DNA of 64,000 nt from Fereydounia khargensis (lineage: Eukaryota > Basidiomycota > Ustilaginomycetes > Urocystidales > Fereydouniaceae), in NCBI GenBank assembly GCA_026413255.1, contig JAOCZO010000006.1, forward strand, positions 434,001 through 498,000, written 5' to 3'. A program made the translations under genes and the position numbers. Position 1 is the first letter of the stretch. Every line of letters starts with the position of its first letter. The notes below the pieces were generated by a model. It had not been told where the DNA came from and made no database searches. It worked only from the letters and a program-made list of their open reading frames with translations. Shown piece after piece: positions 44,262-55,795 of the stretch.

Positions 44262-45865
44262 TCACCTCTCATCCAGCACCGCTACGTAGTGCTCCGTCTT
44301 GTTCGAAATCCCAATCCCCATCAAGCCCTCGGTCAAAATGTTATTCGTCAACTTTTGGTCCGTCAGAGAGCCAATAAATGTTGATGATTCGACTTGCTCT
44401 TCGTCCTTCAAGTCGTAAGATGCATCATCCGATCCATCGTCCGTCTCATACTCGTCCTCCGACGAATGCACTGCGCCAGGCGCAAACACCTTGATCAGCT
44501 CAAAGCGTTCGTCCGGTGTCAGCTCCCTGACTACCTGATCCACGCCGAGTCGTGGCAAATTCCTATTGGATTGTCGAGGCAATGCTTCGTCCCGTCCATA
44601 TCCTTGCAAGAAATTGACAAGGCTCTGTGTCAGTGCTTGTGGTCGAGTCACGCTGACCAGAAATGGGGCATCATCGATGACCTGGTACGTGAACCTGGAC
44701 GTGTTGGGGAAGAGCTTGCGGTAATCTTGCCCAACCTGCCGCTCGTACGGTAGATGATGTGCTCCTTCGATCACAAGCATATCACATGTCACCGCCTGAC
44801 GGGCCTCAGACGGCATTGTCTCTCTCAGCCAATAGAGATCGAACCACCAATCCTTCGCTGCCGCCATGCCGTCCTGCCTGAGAACAAGTCGCTCGAGCCA
44901 TGTTTTGCTCAAGTACGAGCCAATGTGTTTGGGAATCATTTCTTCCCCTGCCCAGCGATAAGAGAAGCCCTGAACTACTTCTCCAGGCATAGAGACCGTC
45001 TCGGCGGTGTGGAGGCTCTTTGGGTCGGCAGCACCGTGGACTTGACCCCATGCATCTTCCAGCAATTCTTTGATTCCTTGGAACGATTCGATCATGAACT
45101 TGCTCTCCAGCTCCTCCAACGGTGAAGCGATGATTATACTTGTGAACACTCCTGGCCACTGTGACGCCATGCGTGTCGCAACCAGACCGCTCATACTGCA
45201 GGCCACAAGGTGAATGCCTTGCTCCCAAGTTGGAACGGCACCTTGTTCAGTGTCTGGCATGGCTCGTGTGGACAGCTGCTGGATGAATGCCAGGAGATCT
45301 GCTGCTTTGACGTCGAGGTCGTAAACTCTTCCTGCGTTCGACCGAATTGGTAGCTGCAGGAGATGGACAGGACATCGCACCGACATGCGTCATTATTCTA
45401 GTCGAGCCGCAGTGAAGCGAGAACATGTGCGTGACTCACATCCTTTGTGAGACCGTGGCCTCTTGGGTCAACAGCCACCAAATTGAAAGAGGATGCCAAG
45501 GCGGTGTTGCTAAGCTGATCAGAGAAGAGATGAACGCAGCTGAAACACTCTGATGGTAGAAAAGCCACTATAGGATATGCGGGGTCGAGCTCGAGGTGAT
45601 CTGCTTGCTGCAGACAAGCTCCTTTGCCAGAATGACTTGGGCTCGAGCCTTGATTTGAAGCGCCACTTTGAGACGAATCAGTGGAGAGACTCTTGCTGTG
45701 CCATGAGCCACGGGATTTCCGGGCTGCTGACTCGAAAGTCTCAGCGTGCGATCTGGCGTGCACAAAAGTGGGGCAAGAGGGTGTCGAGAGGATGTAGTGC
45801 AGTGCCACCTCGCCATCCTCGAAACGAAGAGCCTGGGGGTCCTTCGGAAGGGGTAAGAACGGCAT
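44262..45865 (-). CDS. Alpha/beta hydrolase
   Basis: Exons 45440-45865 and 44262-45353 (86-bp intron, phase 0) give 505 residues from ATG 45865. Fold landmarks: FNLVAVDPRGHG near residue 131-142, the nucleophile elbow ACSMSG near 202-207 (Sm-x-Ser-x-Sm rather than GxSxG), and a late His-containing loop VIEGAHHLP near 335. After about residue 420 comes an acidic, Ser/Asp-rich tail. Substrate unknown. The true N-terminus may lie further upstream: a frame ending DTPQTYIDPL with a GTAAGC donor at 46005 joins in phase to a CAG acceptor at 45867-45869, placing ATG 45865 inside the protein. I could not find the first exon, so the shorter model is given. Confidence 0.75.
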
Positions 45866-47898
45866 GCTGGGAATGTCTCGGTGACCGTGACCGTGACCGT
45901 TTCCACAGAGAAGTTGTCAGACTGATCAGGATTGGAACAGGAGCACTCGAGTCAGAACAGGGAACTTGACTGAGGACTGCATCACGTCTGCCAAAGCTAG
46001 CTTACCAGAGAGGGTCTATGTAGGTTTGGGGGGTATCAGATGCGCGTGAAGATGAGGAAGAATGAGAAGGGGACTGGTTGGATGCTGATTGACAAGGAGT
46101 TTCGTCTTGAACCGGAACAGGTGTTGGACGCTTTATATCACGACGTAGTTTCTGCTGAGTCGCATCACTTGATGTCGAAAGAGCAAGGAAAAAGAAAAGT
46201 AGCCGGATTACTCGCGGCAAAAGGACATCTTCTCAGGTCCCTGCATGAAAAGAGGAGGCTTGAACGTCTGTGCGGTGCGAACACTCGGACCGCAACGGCA
46301 CGGCACACTGTACCGTGAAGCTCAGCCGGGTCTTGGACAACAGCAGCTGCAGAGGACGGCAGAAGGAAGGAAAGGGAGAGAGGGAGTGTGGGCAGCTTGA
46401 GTGACTGTATGAATGAACCGCCGTTCCGACAACGAGACCAAAGGTAAACTTTCCCACTGTGACAAGAGCAAGCCATCGCTTTTTCCCAGAATGAAAGTGT
46501 CCAGTCAATCAGTGCAGTGGATCGGCTAGCGCGGCACGACAGTCGGAGACGCATGGCCAACTCTATTTTGACAACCCAACCCGGCACCTGAATGCGTGGG
46601 GTTGTGAAGAACCCGCTCTGCTTGCCTTGCCTTGCCTTGCTTTGCCTTTGCATGCCCTGCGTGGCACCCCAGAACGCGTGGGATAAGAACGGGTTGAGCC
46701 CGTTGGATGCTCCTTCAGGGCACATGGCCTAACCGAAGAAGGTCGGTCTCCTCTGCCTCTCGTGTCTCGCCTCGTCCCTCTTGCAAGTGAACAAGTGAAC
46801 AAATGAACAAACCCTCACCTTTCAGGGCCCCGGGGCCCGGCCTGGGTTCCATGGCTCGGAGCAGTTTCAACGCTTTCTCTCCCTCCACTGGCCAATTGTG
46901 CAGTCTGCTGTTCCAAACCTCTGGTCTGAGCGGCACCACTGAGTATACGCCCACAGAACGGCCTCCTTATCAAGCACTTCATGCTGATATACGTCAGTCA
47001 AGAGCTCACACCCCTCGCGGGACAGGGACATCACATGATGTACCACTTCACCCTTCTCCTGCCAGGATACCAGGCAAGGAGCATGATAAGCAGAGATGGA
47101 CGCAACCGTCTCATTTGGCAGCAACCAACTGTCGAGCGTGTGTACTGTCCTGTAAAGCCCAATTCCAGTTCGCTTGTTCGAACCAGGTCGCGGCAGTTCG
47201 CGCTGCGCATCGCTGCAAAAGAGAAAAGAGTGGCGCAGCCCATGCATACATCCAGCGGTGGCGCCATGTGTGTGTGCTGTGCGTGTGCATTCAGTCCTGA
47301 GAAAAATGCCGATCACTGTCACTGTATCAGCATAAGTTGACTGATTACTTACGGTAAATCCCCTTCAGCCAAGCCAATCCTTGCTTGCTTGCCCGTTGAA
47401 AAGGAGATGGAAACTCATGTCTTTCCTCAGCAACCCATGCAGCACACAGCCCTCATGCCCATCAAACGTCACCTGCATCCAGTTGCAGGGTCGTGATTGA
47501 CAGATGCACGGTAGTCGGCAACCAGTCCTCCCCGATCCGGTCCCAGGAGATGCGCATGGTCCAGCATCACTTACAGTATTCCACCTCTGCCTTTGCTCTG
47601 CCATGCAACCTTCCAGGCGGTCCACATGCATGCTTTGAGCAACGCTTGGTAGCGTCTAAACCGGTCAACGATTCAGCCGTAACCAGGCACGCTTCTGCAT
47701 CTGATCAAGCGAAATACAGTAACAAGTATATTCAAATCAACAATGGATCTACCAGTCAAGTTGCCGACTTGGTCGGGTCGGGCGATTACAGTGCGACGTA
47801 AGGTAATGCGAAAAGTGAAAAACGGCGGAAAAATCCAAGATCGCGGAGGAAGCGATGCAAGTTGACAACCTCGACGAAAGCAGGGAGTATTGCTTGCT
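45866..47898. other. Intergenic region, 2 kb, possible upstream exon
   Basis: Besides the probable upstream exon of the hydrolase gene (ending at 46006), I see no gene. A GTGACC triple repeat lies at 45884-45900, and CTTGC repeats at 46619-46640. The frames at 46803-47300 and similar are Pro/Ser/His mixtures without conserved content. Confidence 0.4.
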
Positions 47899-49592
47899 TC
47901 AAGGTCCAGGAGAGCTCATTCCTGAAAAGGCGGCATTACCCAGCGAAGGCGCCGCTCCAGCAGACCCTGACAGAGCGAACGGGTTGGGCGCTGACCACGC
48001 ACCTTCGCCAGGCTTGGCCGTCGAGTCTGTTGGGTGAGGAGAGAACGCAGAGTCCTCAGCCATTGGCTGCAGACCTTGGCCACTGTCTGTACCAAGTCCG
48101 CTGACTCCAGTGCTGGCAGAGTTGTAGTGGCCGTATGCCTCCTTGGCATGGCGACCCATGATACCAGCGAGCGGGCCCAAAAGGCGAGTGAATGCCCTCT
48201 CTGACATTGTCACAACCCGAAGCTTATCCACGGATGAGTTTGGCGGTGCTGCAGCCACGATCGAAGCAGCACGAGGTGCATTGTTGAGAAGAGCAAGCTC
48301 TGCAGCGCAAGAAACATTAGCAAAAAAGCTCCAAGTCGTCAACCGGAAATAGTCCTGCTCGGATACTCACCTCCAAAGTAGTCTCCACGGGACAGCTTGC
48401 CAACTGTCTCCTCGTGCCCACCGTCTTCGGCGCTCATGGTCTTTCTTACCTCGGCATTGCCTTCCACAATGATGAAGAACTCGGAACCCCTTTCGCCTTG
48501 AGATATGACCTTGTCCCCGATCGCATAGTCGCGCGGCTCGAGGCTATCTGAAATCTTGGCACGCTCGGCAGCGCTAAGGTGCTCAAAGAGCGGAACATCC
48601 TTGAGGAATTTCTCATACAATGCTCGCCTCCTCGAGTTGGTCTCCATCAAGATGGACCGGAAGGTAATACGATCAAGCGCCCAGAGAGTGCATGGTGAAG
48701 TTGAAATCACGGTTGCAGCCCTAGGCTGGGCATAGAGGAGGGCCAACTCGCCAAAAGAGGAGCCCGCGCCGTACGAGAGCTTCTTCTCTCCAAGGGCAGA
48801 AAGTGAGCTGCTGGGGCCGGTGCCGTCGTCAGAGCTCTGCGTTGAAACAGGGCCGGTGGAACGAATGTAGACATCGAGTGTACCGTTTTCAACAACGTAG
48901 AAGTAATCTCCCTGAGCACCTTGCTCAATGACGGCGACTCCCGAGTCCAACTTGACCTCCTTCATGGCTAGCAGCACGTCTTTGTACTGATCCTGCTCGA
49001 GGTTGCGGAAGAGAAGGTTGTTGCCAATAGAGACGCGAATCCTGTTCATTTGCTCTTCGGATTTGGGAATCACGGTCTTGGGCAGTGCCGCTTTGACTTG
49101 GTCTCCTGCGCCCGTGGACGGAGCCATGCTTTCAGCCGAGACCGACGTCCTCCTTCCAAGGTTGAAAGTGGGTGGGATGAACGAGGCGCCGTCCTGGGCT
49201 CCGGATCCGGCATGAGGGAAAGATGGGGTGGAGGCAGGGTCTGAGTTGGACGACCACGAGCCTGAGAAGGGCGTGGACGAGAGAGGCCCGGAAGCTGCAG
49301 ACTGCGAGAATGGGTCTGATTCGAAGAGTGACGGTTTTTGGGTGGGTGATGCATTGCCCGGGACGTTGCGGCCAGGCTCGGCGTCGGGGGCGATTGAAGC
49401 AGAGTATCCAGCGATAGCAGCGGAGCGGTAGGACGGGTCGGAAGACTTTTGAGCTAGGAGCTGCCTGCGCTGTTCCTCGAGCCTAGAGTTGAACCAGTTG
49501 GCACAGAACTGAAGCGGATCGGAGGGCTTGGACCGGAGGACATCACGATTGAGGTCGTTGAGAATGTTGGTGTACGTCGGAGGCAGCGACAT
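47899..49592 (-). CDS. ubc1: cAMP-dependent protein kinase regulatory subunit
   Basis: Exons 48371-49592 and 47899-48299 (71-bp intron) give 540 residues. It binds and inhibits PKA catalytic subunits until cAMP is present; in smuts this controls budding versus filamentous growth. Residues 1-45 form the docking/dimerisation helices (LPPTYTNILNDLNRDVL, CANWFNSRLEEQR). The pseudo-inhibitor site RRTSVS near 146-151 has Ser at the phospho-acceptor place, the type II pattern. Cyclic-nucleotide-binding domain A carries FGELALLYAQPRAATV, and domain B carries FFIIVEGNAEVR and FGELALLNNAPRAASIV, both with the Arg that binds cAMP phosphate. The intron splits FGE of domain B. The frame extends upstream only from GTG, so ATG 49592 was chosen. 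Symbol from resemblance to Ustilago Ubc1. Confidence 0.95.
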
Positions 49593-50357
49593 GTCGTGTA
49601 TGTTGCCAGCAGCAGGAAGTTGAATAGGAGCGGAAGAGACTTGAGGTTGTGAGAGAGATGACACACCCGCTGGTGAGACGGGACGTGCGCAGTGATTGGG
49701 TCGAGCGAATCTGAGATGAGACTCGTTTAGGAGAAGAAGAGAATAGGGATTCGGTTGAAATGTGGCTGGACAGGGCGGACGATGAAGAGCGGTTTATGGG
49801 TGGCAGGTGGTGAGTGGTAATGATTCGAAAGGGCGTGTGCGGAGGTGGTAGACAGCAAGCCCGAGAGAGTGTTCACCACCACATCCAACAGTGAGCTGTG
49901 AGGCGCGCCGGTGCTCAAGCACGGTCACTGATTTACTCACTCGACTTGCACTGCTGGCTGGCACTTTCTGTGCAGAGACAGGGCGCGCATCTGGCGCAGC
50001 AACAGCAAGCAGCATTGGTGGAATGTGCGCGCACAGACGTTTTTTGGAAAGTCGTGTTGGCAGACAGAGATGCGAACCGCTGCTTTCTCGCACGAAAGAG
50101 CTCGGCAGTTGCCGGGTTTTTGTTGACCAAACGCAGTGATCGCGCCCGCAAAGTCGGCTCAGCTCTGGCTGCTCGAGCAGGTTGGCTGGAAATTCGAGCG
50201 CGAGCGCCGCGCCCCAGCAACCGGGTCGTCGTCGCAGCAGACAGGCAGAACGGGACTGCGTGTTGGATACTGACTGATCTTGGGCACGTTGTCAATCATC
50301 ATCACCACCACCGCTTTTCCCCCACCAAACCCTTCCTTCACATAGCTCCTACTCAAA
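49593..50357. other. Divergent promoter region
   Basis: 765 bp between the PKA regulatory subunit (minus) and ATP synthase subunit d (plus). A CATCATCACCACCACC stretch (50299-50314) is in the presumed leader of the plus-strand gene. The 225-codon plus-strand frame beginning at 49898 runs into the next gene in a different frame and is a shadow. No further gene seen. Confidence 0.45.
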
Positions 50358-51420
50358 ATGGCATCCAGGGCCGCTGTCGATTTTGCCAAGGTCAGCTCCA
50401 ACCTTGGCCTGGGCAAGAACACCGTCGCCCAGATCTCGGCTTTCAGGAAGAGGAACGAGGACGCCCGACGAGCTCTCGCCCAGCTCAAGCAGCAGTCCAC
50501 CACCGTCGACTTTGCTCACTACCAGAGCGTTCTCAAGAACAAGGACGTTGTCAACCAGGCCCAGAAGATTCTTAACGACTTCAAGCCCATCACCTACGAT
50601 GTCCAGGCTCAGCTCAAGGCTATTGACGCCTTCGAGGCCAAGGCTGTACGTGTCTCCTTCCAACACTTTGTCGACCTTTGCATCCTACCTTCCACCCTCT
50701 CGCCTGCGCACTGCCTCAATTCCGATCCACCCATGTCCATTGTCCATTCTTCGAGTTTGTTCGCCCTCCACTTTGACGGTCGGCCTACTCGGTCAGATCC
50801 GGAGTGTCAAGTTGTTGCTCTGACTGACTTGAGTTGTCGGCGACGAAACAATTGATGCCGATCAAGCAAGACCTGGGCGTTTTGATGGAAGGCTTTGCGC
50901 GGGTCTTGGTGTTGGGATCAGAAGATCGCGTCGCAGGGATTGAACCATATGATTGCTGACCGTTTTTATTTTCCCCCTTAAACCATCAGACTGAGCAAGC
51001 TCAGGCCACCGCCGCCAAGATCGAGGCCGAGCTCAAGGACCTGAAGGCCACCCTCAAGAACATCGAAGACGCTCGACCCTTCGACCAGCTCACCGTTGAC
51101 GATGTTGTTGCCGCCCGACCTGAGATCGGGAAGACTGTCGAGGAGATGGTCAAGAAGGGCAAGTGGACCACGCCTGGTTACGACGAGAAGTTCGGTAGTG
51201 AGTATCACAAACGTGTCCGACCCTTCATTTCGCAGGTTTTTCGGCCCATCAGCCTCGCACCTCATAGCACCAGCGTCATGCCAGTCGACATGTTTCCCAA
51301 GCATTACATTTTCCAATCCGATCCGATCCTGCCACGGCATACGTGCCACAAGATGACGACTTTGGTTACTGACCAACCTCTGTACCTCTCCATTTCGCTC
51401 CAGACCTTTCGGCCATCTAA
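50358..51420 (+). CDS. ATP7: ATP synthase subunit d, mitochondrial
   Basis: Three exons, 50358-50645, 50990-51197 and 51404-51420, in phase, give 170 residues (yeast Atp7 has 174). It belongs to the peripheral stalk of the F1Fo ATP synthase on the matrix side of the inner membrane. Recognisable parts: MASRAAVDFAKVSSNLGL, the helical LAQLKQQSTTVDFAHYQSVL, VNQAQKILNDFKP, then IEDARPFDQLTVDDV and the end KKGKWTTPGYDEKFGNLSAI. The last exon is only 17 nt and supplies the final five residues and stop. Both introns (344 and 206 bp) are longer than most here. No classical presequence, as in yeast Atp7. Confidence 0.95.
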
Positions 51421-53193
51421 ATGGTCCTCAAACTTCCGATGGGAACTATCGCCGTGTCATAGAATGCCGACGCCTGTCCGCAGATTCTTCTTTCACGCAA
51501 CCACAGTTAAAGTACATTTCGAACTTGACAGGGACCTTGTCCTCTTCTTGGGCCTGATCTGATCTGAATCTTTGCGAGATATTATGAATGCTTGTACATG
51601 GCACAGCTTGGGTTCAACTCGGGGTTGTTAAGCCGTTCACAAAGCCATTTGATTCGCGACTCAGGGGCGCTACTACGAGGCGTATATTGAAACTTGTAGG
51701 GTCAGAGAGTCAACTCACCGGATATGTCTTAATCCTGAATGCGCGTGCTTCGCACTTTTCTCTTTTACTTCGATCAGTTGCTCACAAGGCAGAGTGACCT
51801 CTCGCGTTCATGGTCGAGGCTTGATAGTCGGAGCAGCACATACGGGACATGATCACCACATGAGAATCAGAACGGTGACTTGCGTCTGGTCCAGCGAAAT
51901 GCTCGGCCAAATACTCCGCTACTTCCAAAGGCAGGCATGGTCCCGATATGGCTGCTCGCGAAATCAGTCATCTCTGGTGCATTGCTGCAACGGTAACACG
52001 GATCCTGAAGGAGGTCTCAGATTCCACAATGCAAACACTACTGTCCTTGAACTTGTTCCTGATAGGTGGTCTCCCTGCATGGTTGGTCTTCATGCTTTGC
52101 CTAGTCCGAAAACCAAGGCTGATCGCCCAAGTAGGACACTTGTGTCTGTGTCCTAGCCCATCGTCGAGGGTGGAATCGTTCGACACCTTGCAAATGCCCA
52201 ATGCTACGTTGCATTCGTGAGCTTAGGTTGGTACCTGGTGCCCCGAATCCGTTGGGGGTGAGAGTACGTGATAAATTCACGTGCGTCTTCCGAAATCCCT
52301 GACTTGTGGAAGGTCTCGCTGTCCATTCGAGCTTCCCTGTCGCTATGTCAGAGAGTGTCTTGGCTGAGGGATCATTGACATAAGATCTCGTATCTGATAA
52401 CCTCAGGTCGATTTGCATGCGGATCCGAGTGTCTTCAGTTCGGCCGAGGATTTTATTCCTTCTGAAAAACAACACGTGACTCGCCTTGACGCCCAAAAAC
52501 GGCCTTAGTGAATCAAATTTTGTGAGCAACGCCTGGACGCGCCAGCCAAATTCTGTCCTGGGCCACAGACCAGTCTCTTGCCCAGAGCTGAGCAGGCTGG
52601 CCCCAAGAAACCGGCAAGGCGAGGGGCGAGCGACCGTGGGCGGTTCTGAAGACTACACACGAGAGCTTCACACATCTTTCCTCCGTTACAGCCAACATCA
52701 TCCATCAAGGTAAGTACGGCATCATATACCTAGCTTGATACGGAGGCCGGACACAATCGTATTACGGACAGCATGGGATCACCAACAAACTACGCTACCG
52801 ACACGCCTTGACCACATACCTGGACACCTCTTTTACCGGCAATCATGGCATCGACAGCAAATACTCTTGCATCCCTCGCCTCATAACACCGCGTAAGATG
52901 GAAATCGTCTTTTATGGGCTCCAACTTTGAACTCAGTCTCAACGGTCCGGCCCAACTTTTCCTTGCGAACGGTCCAGATCGCTCCAGGTTTTAGTGCAAT
53001 CAGCGATGCCACACTTTGTCAGCCATTCTCTGGCTATCAACGGAACCGTCTCAAATCGTGTGCCGCCTCTTCAGCTTTGTCAACAACTACCCAACAATTC
53101 GACTCATTGCGAGAAGTGTCCGGCCTTTTGATCAAAGCTAGCATCTCACTATGTGCCTTCAATATCTGACAAAGTATTCATCTCTGAAATCAG
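51421..53193. other. Intergenic region including eS25 leader intron
   Basis: 1.8 kb between ATP7 and the eS25 gene. The final part holds a probable 5'-UTR exon and intron of eS25, annotated separately. I see no gene in the rest: the frames of 75-142 codons on both strands lack conserved content and several begin at non-ATG codons. Confidence 0.4.
52710..53193 (+). other. Probable 5'-UTR intron of the eS25 gene
   Basis: A consensus donor (AAG|GTAAGTACGG) after a pyrimidine-rich stretch and CATCATCCATC is followed, 484 bp on, by TGAAATCAG directly before the eS25 ATG. An intron ending at the start codon is common in ribosomal protein genes. Not proven without transcripts. Confidence 0.5.
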
Positions 53194-53657
53194 ATGCCGC
53201 CCAAGAAAGCTGCCATCGCCGCCGCGGCGTCCAAGTCGTCCAAGAAGAAGAAGTGGTCGAAGGGCAAGGTCAAGGACAAGGTAAGTTATCGAGCATTAGC
53301 ATCGTGTCATCAGCAGAGTCTCATACATCGCTTTTCGTCCTTCCGTGTAATAGGCCCAGAACATGGTCTACCTTGACCGACCTACCTACGACAGGATTCT
53401 CAAGGAGGTGCCCACCTTTAAGATGATCTCCCAGTCGACCCTTATTGACCGACTGAAGATCAACGGCTCGCTCGCCCGTGTCGCCATCAGGCACCTCGAG
53501 CGTGACGGCCAGATCAAGAGGATCATCCACCACCACGGCCAGCTTGTGTACAGTGAGTGTTTTCCCCTTCTTCAATTTCGCCGCATCGACTTGTTTCTTA
53601 CGTTGTCTTTTCCCCTTGTCTTTTCTGCCAAATTTAGCTCGTGCCTCCGCCGAGTAA
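53194..53657 (+). CDS. RPS25: 40S ribosomal protein eS25
   Basis: Three exons, 53194-53280, 53354-53552 and 53638-53657, in phase, give 101 residues, the family's normal length. A Lys-rich start (MPPKKAAIAAAAS, then SKKKKWSKGKVKDK) is followed by the winged-helix core with VYLDRPTYDRILKEVP, SQSTLIDRLKINGSLAR and the end QLVYTRASAE. It sits near the head of the small subunit by the E-site and helps IRES-driven and frameshifting-type initiation in yeast and animals. The last exon is 20 nt. The ATG directly follows a CAG that may be the acceptor of a leader intron. Confidence 0.96.
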
Positions 53658-53927
53658 ACTGATCACGATCTCGATCTGATCTCAAATACACTCCAAAAGC
53701 CGGTTTCGTTGTTACACCTGCATCCTCATGTCGATTCGACTTTCATGAAAATCTAGGCCACACAGGGCACTGACACTGTAGACGATGTCTGTTACTGAAC
53801 ACCTAGGAAGGAGCGTTTTGGAGCATGTGAATCAGGCATTTGTCTGGCAGGTTGGGAGAGGGCGATTAGGGACAAGTTGGCCGCAGCCGAGTGCTAGGCT
53901 AGAAGATGGCAGTCTTCAGGCATTATG

Positions 53928-54449
53928 TTAGCGATGATGGTCGATGTCAGGGTTCTCGAGTTTAGCAGTGGACAAGTTGTCCTCCAATTGCTTGAGTCGC
54001 TTGGCAACCTGATCGGGGTCTACCATGCTGTGGTCGCTGAGGGCATCACCAAAGAGCCCGTCGAAGAAAGGTTGGAGAGATTCACTGGTGGGATCAGCTT
54101 GCTCTTCTTGAACGGCCTTGGAATGGGCTTGCACCAGGTCCTGAAGGATGACTTGGGGACCTCGTGTACCAGGCGGAGAGCTACCGCTGGCTTGCTTGGC
54201 CAGGGACTGGGTTAGTTCGTGGGCCAATCGGGTGAGCTCGAGCTGAGAGGGGTCAATCTGATCGCTTGGCATTGCTTCAATGAACTTGCGGAGGCCTCGC
54301 ATCAGGCCGGCGAATGGTTCCTGTTGCAGAGCCTCAACCACGGTCTTCAGTTCCTGATCGGACGGACGAGGAGCAAAACTAGCAGGAACGAGGTACAAAG
54401 CGCCGATCAAAACGACGAGCAGACTCTGGGAAAGAGATTGGAACCGCAT
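53928..54449 (-). CDS. Small secreted protein, no cysteine
   Basis: Single exon, 173 residues from ATG 54449. The N-terminus MRFQSLSQSLLVVLIGALYL with a VPASFA cleavage-like site near residue 26 is a clear signal peptide. The mature part is acidic and helical, rich in Gln, Asp, Glu, Ser and Pro, with no cysteine and no membrane segment. I do not recognise the family. Possible homes are the cell exterior or the ER lumen; there is no KDEL-like end (it ends DIDHHR). Coding status is supported by the good start, signal peptide and absence of simple repeats. Confidence 0.65.
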   Translation of the reverse strand: MRFQSLSQSLLVVLIGALYLVPASFAPRPSDQELKTVVEALQQEPFAGLMRGLRKFIEAMPSDQIDPSQLELTRLAHELTQSLAKQASGSSPPGTRGPQVILQDLVQAHSKAVQEEQADPTSESLQPFFDGLFGDALSDHSMVDPDQVAKRLKQLEDNLSTAKLENPDIDHHR

Positions 54450-54708
54450 GATGACGACTGACTGCAAGCTGAGAGGAAAGAGGCGGATGAGAAAAGGAGG
54501 AGGGTTGGGGGAAGACTTGCAAGCTGTGCTGCTGATATCTGCGCCACAAACGTTACGGACGGGGATCTGATCAGAGTGAAGATGCTAAGGTGCTCGGTTC
54601 GGAGCGGACCTTGCTTTGACTCTAGCATCTAGCCACCGGACGGGACCAGACAGAGCAGAACAAAAATGGCAGCGATTTGTTGCAAATTAGAGCTGGCATT
54701 CGTTTGGA

Positions 54709-55188
54709 TCAATCTTCGGCGATGGTACGGAGCTACGCAAAGTATGAGACGAGGAGAGTGAAAAGATGTGAGAGGCTGAATGGTCAGCGGGATGGTGTGG
54801 AAGGCATACCTGTAGGCCGTGAATGTCTTTGATGACCTCCTTTAGCTCTTGATTTACGAGTCGATGCGCCTTGACGGTGGGGATGCCCTTGAACTCCTTT
54901 GATGAGATGGCGATTGCGTAGAAGGAGCCGCAGCCGCCTGGTGGAAGAAAACGAGTCAGTAAAGATAAACAACATTGTGCGTAGTGAAGAGGGTGACGCT
55001 TACGTACCGCTGACATCCTGAACCTTGAGCTGGGAAGGCTTGAAGCGGGCAGTGAGAAGCTCGGTGATGGTGCGCTCTCCATCTGACTTTGGTGGCGCCG
55101 AGCTGTTGGACCGTGCCGAGACGGTGCGTGTAGCGACGGGAGAGGAGACGGAGCGAAGAGGGCGTGCCAAGGATCGCAAAAGAGACAT
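54709..55188 (-). CDS. BOL3: BolA-like protein, mitochondrial BOLA3 type
   Basis: Three exons, 55008-55188, 54810-54937 and 54709-54732, in phase, give 110 residues. Residues 1-35 are a Ser/Arg-rich mitochondrial presequence (MSLLRSLARPLRSVS). The BolA fold follows: ITELLTARFKPSQLKVQDVSGGCGSFYAI is the region whose GGCG loop is typical of BOLA3, with the partner Cys; then SKEFKGIPTVKAHRLVNQEL with the invariant His, and IKDIHGLQ. BOLA3/Bol3 works with Grx5 and Nfu1 in handing 4Fe-4S clusters to lipoate synthase and other mitochondrial enzymes. The last exon has only eight codons including stop, a little shorter than usual. Confidence 0.92.
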
Positions 55189-55795
55189 GATGACGACAAG
55201 GTTGTGGTTGAGTGTAGAGCTGCGTTCTACAGTATTAGCGATATGCATCCTACTTTGCTGCGCTGTTGCTCTTCTTGACACGACACACGTTACGTTGCGA
55301 AGATCCGCTTGCTGATTGATTGCCCTGCTCCACACGCAGAGCCACGCCAACCCGGCTCAGCTTTGCCCGCTTCTAGCCGATGAACGGATCGGGAGGCCCG
55401 ATGGCTATGCGCGAGTTGCTGACGCGCGAGGAGGAGCCGCCCTGCACTTCTATTTGACTTTGAGTTTTCTTTTTCGGACACACAAGGCAAGCGAGGAAGG
55501 AAAAAAAAAAAAAAAAAAAGTGGTGTCAAACGGCATCGTCGACAGTGTTGCAGTGCGGAGACAACAAGAATGTGTGACTGGGTACAGAGAAGGAAGGAAA
55601 TCACAGCCATCACAGCAATCACAGTGCTCTAAGTTAACCCTGAACCTGGACAGAGTCAGCCGAACAGAGTCATCCATCGAGGATCCTCTTCTCCGCACAG
55701 ACTTTTTAGGCTCACCTCGCCGGCACCTTCGATTAAACTCCCAACTTCCCACAGCTCGTTTCCAGTCTGGGCTTAGTGGTCAGTCCAGTGACGAG
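55189..55795. other. Divergent promoter region with A-run
   Basis: 607 bp between the BOL3 start (minus) and the GTP cyclohydrolase start (plus). An A-run of about nineteen bases lies at 55501-55519. The frame of the GTP cyclohydrolase gene stays open upstream to 55316 but only from a non-ATG codon, so it is taken as leader. TCACAGCCATCACAGCAATCACAG repeats lie at 55600-55624. No further gene seen. Confidence 0.45.

Noticed and set aside
46803-47300. 165-codon plus-strand frame
   Set aside because: Random-looking composition with Pro, Ser, His and Cys, no domain and no splice support.
49593-49664. Extension of the PKA regulatory subunit by 24 codons
   Set aside because: The extension begins at GTG. 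The first ATG (49592) gives the usual N-terminus of the docking domain.
49898-50575. 225-codon plus-strand frame overlapping ATP7
   Set aside because: It is in another frame from the ATP7 exon and its upstream part shows no conserved content.
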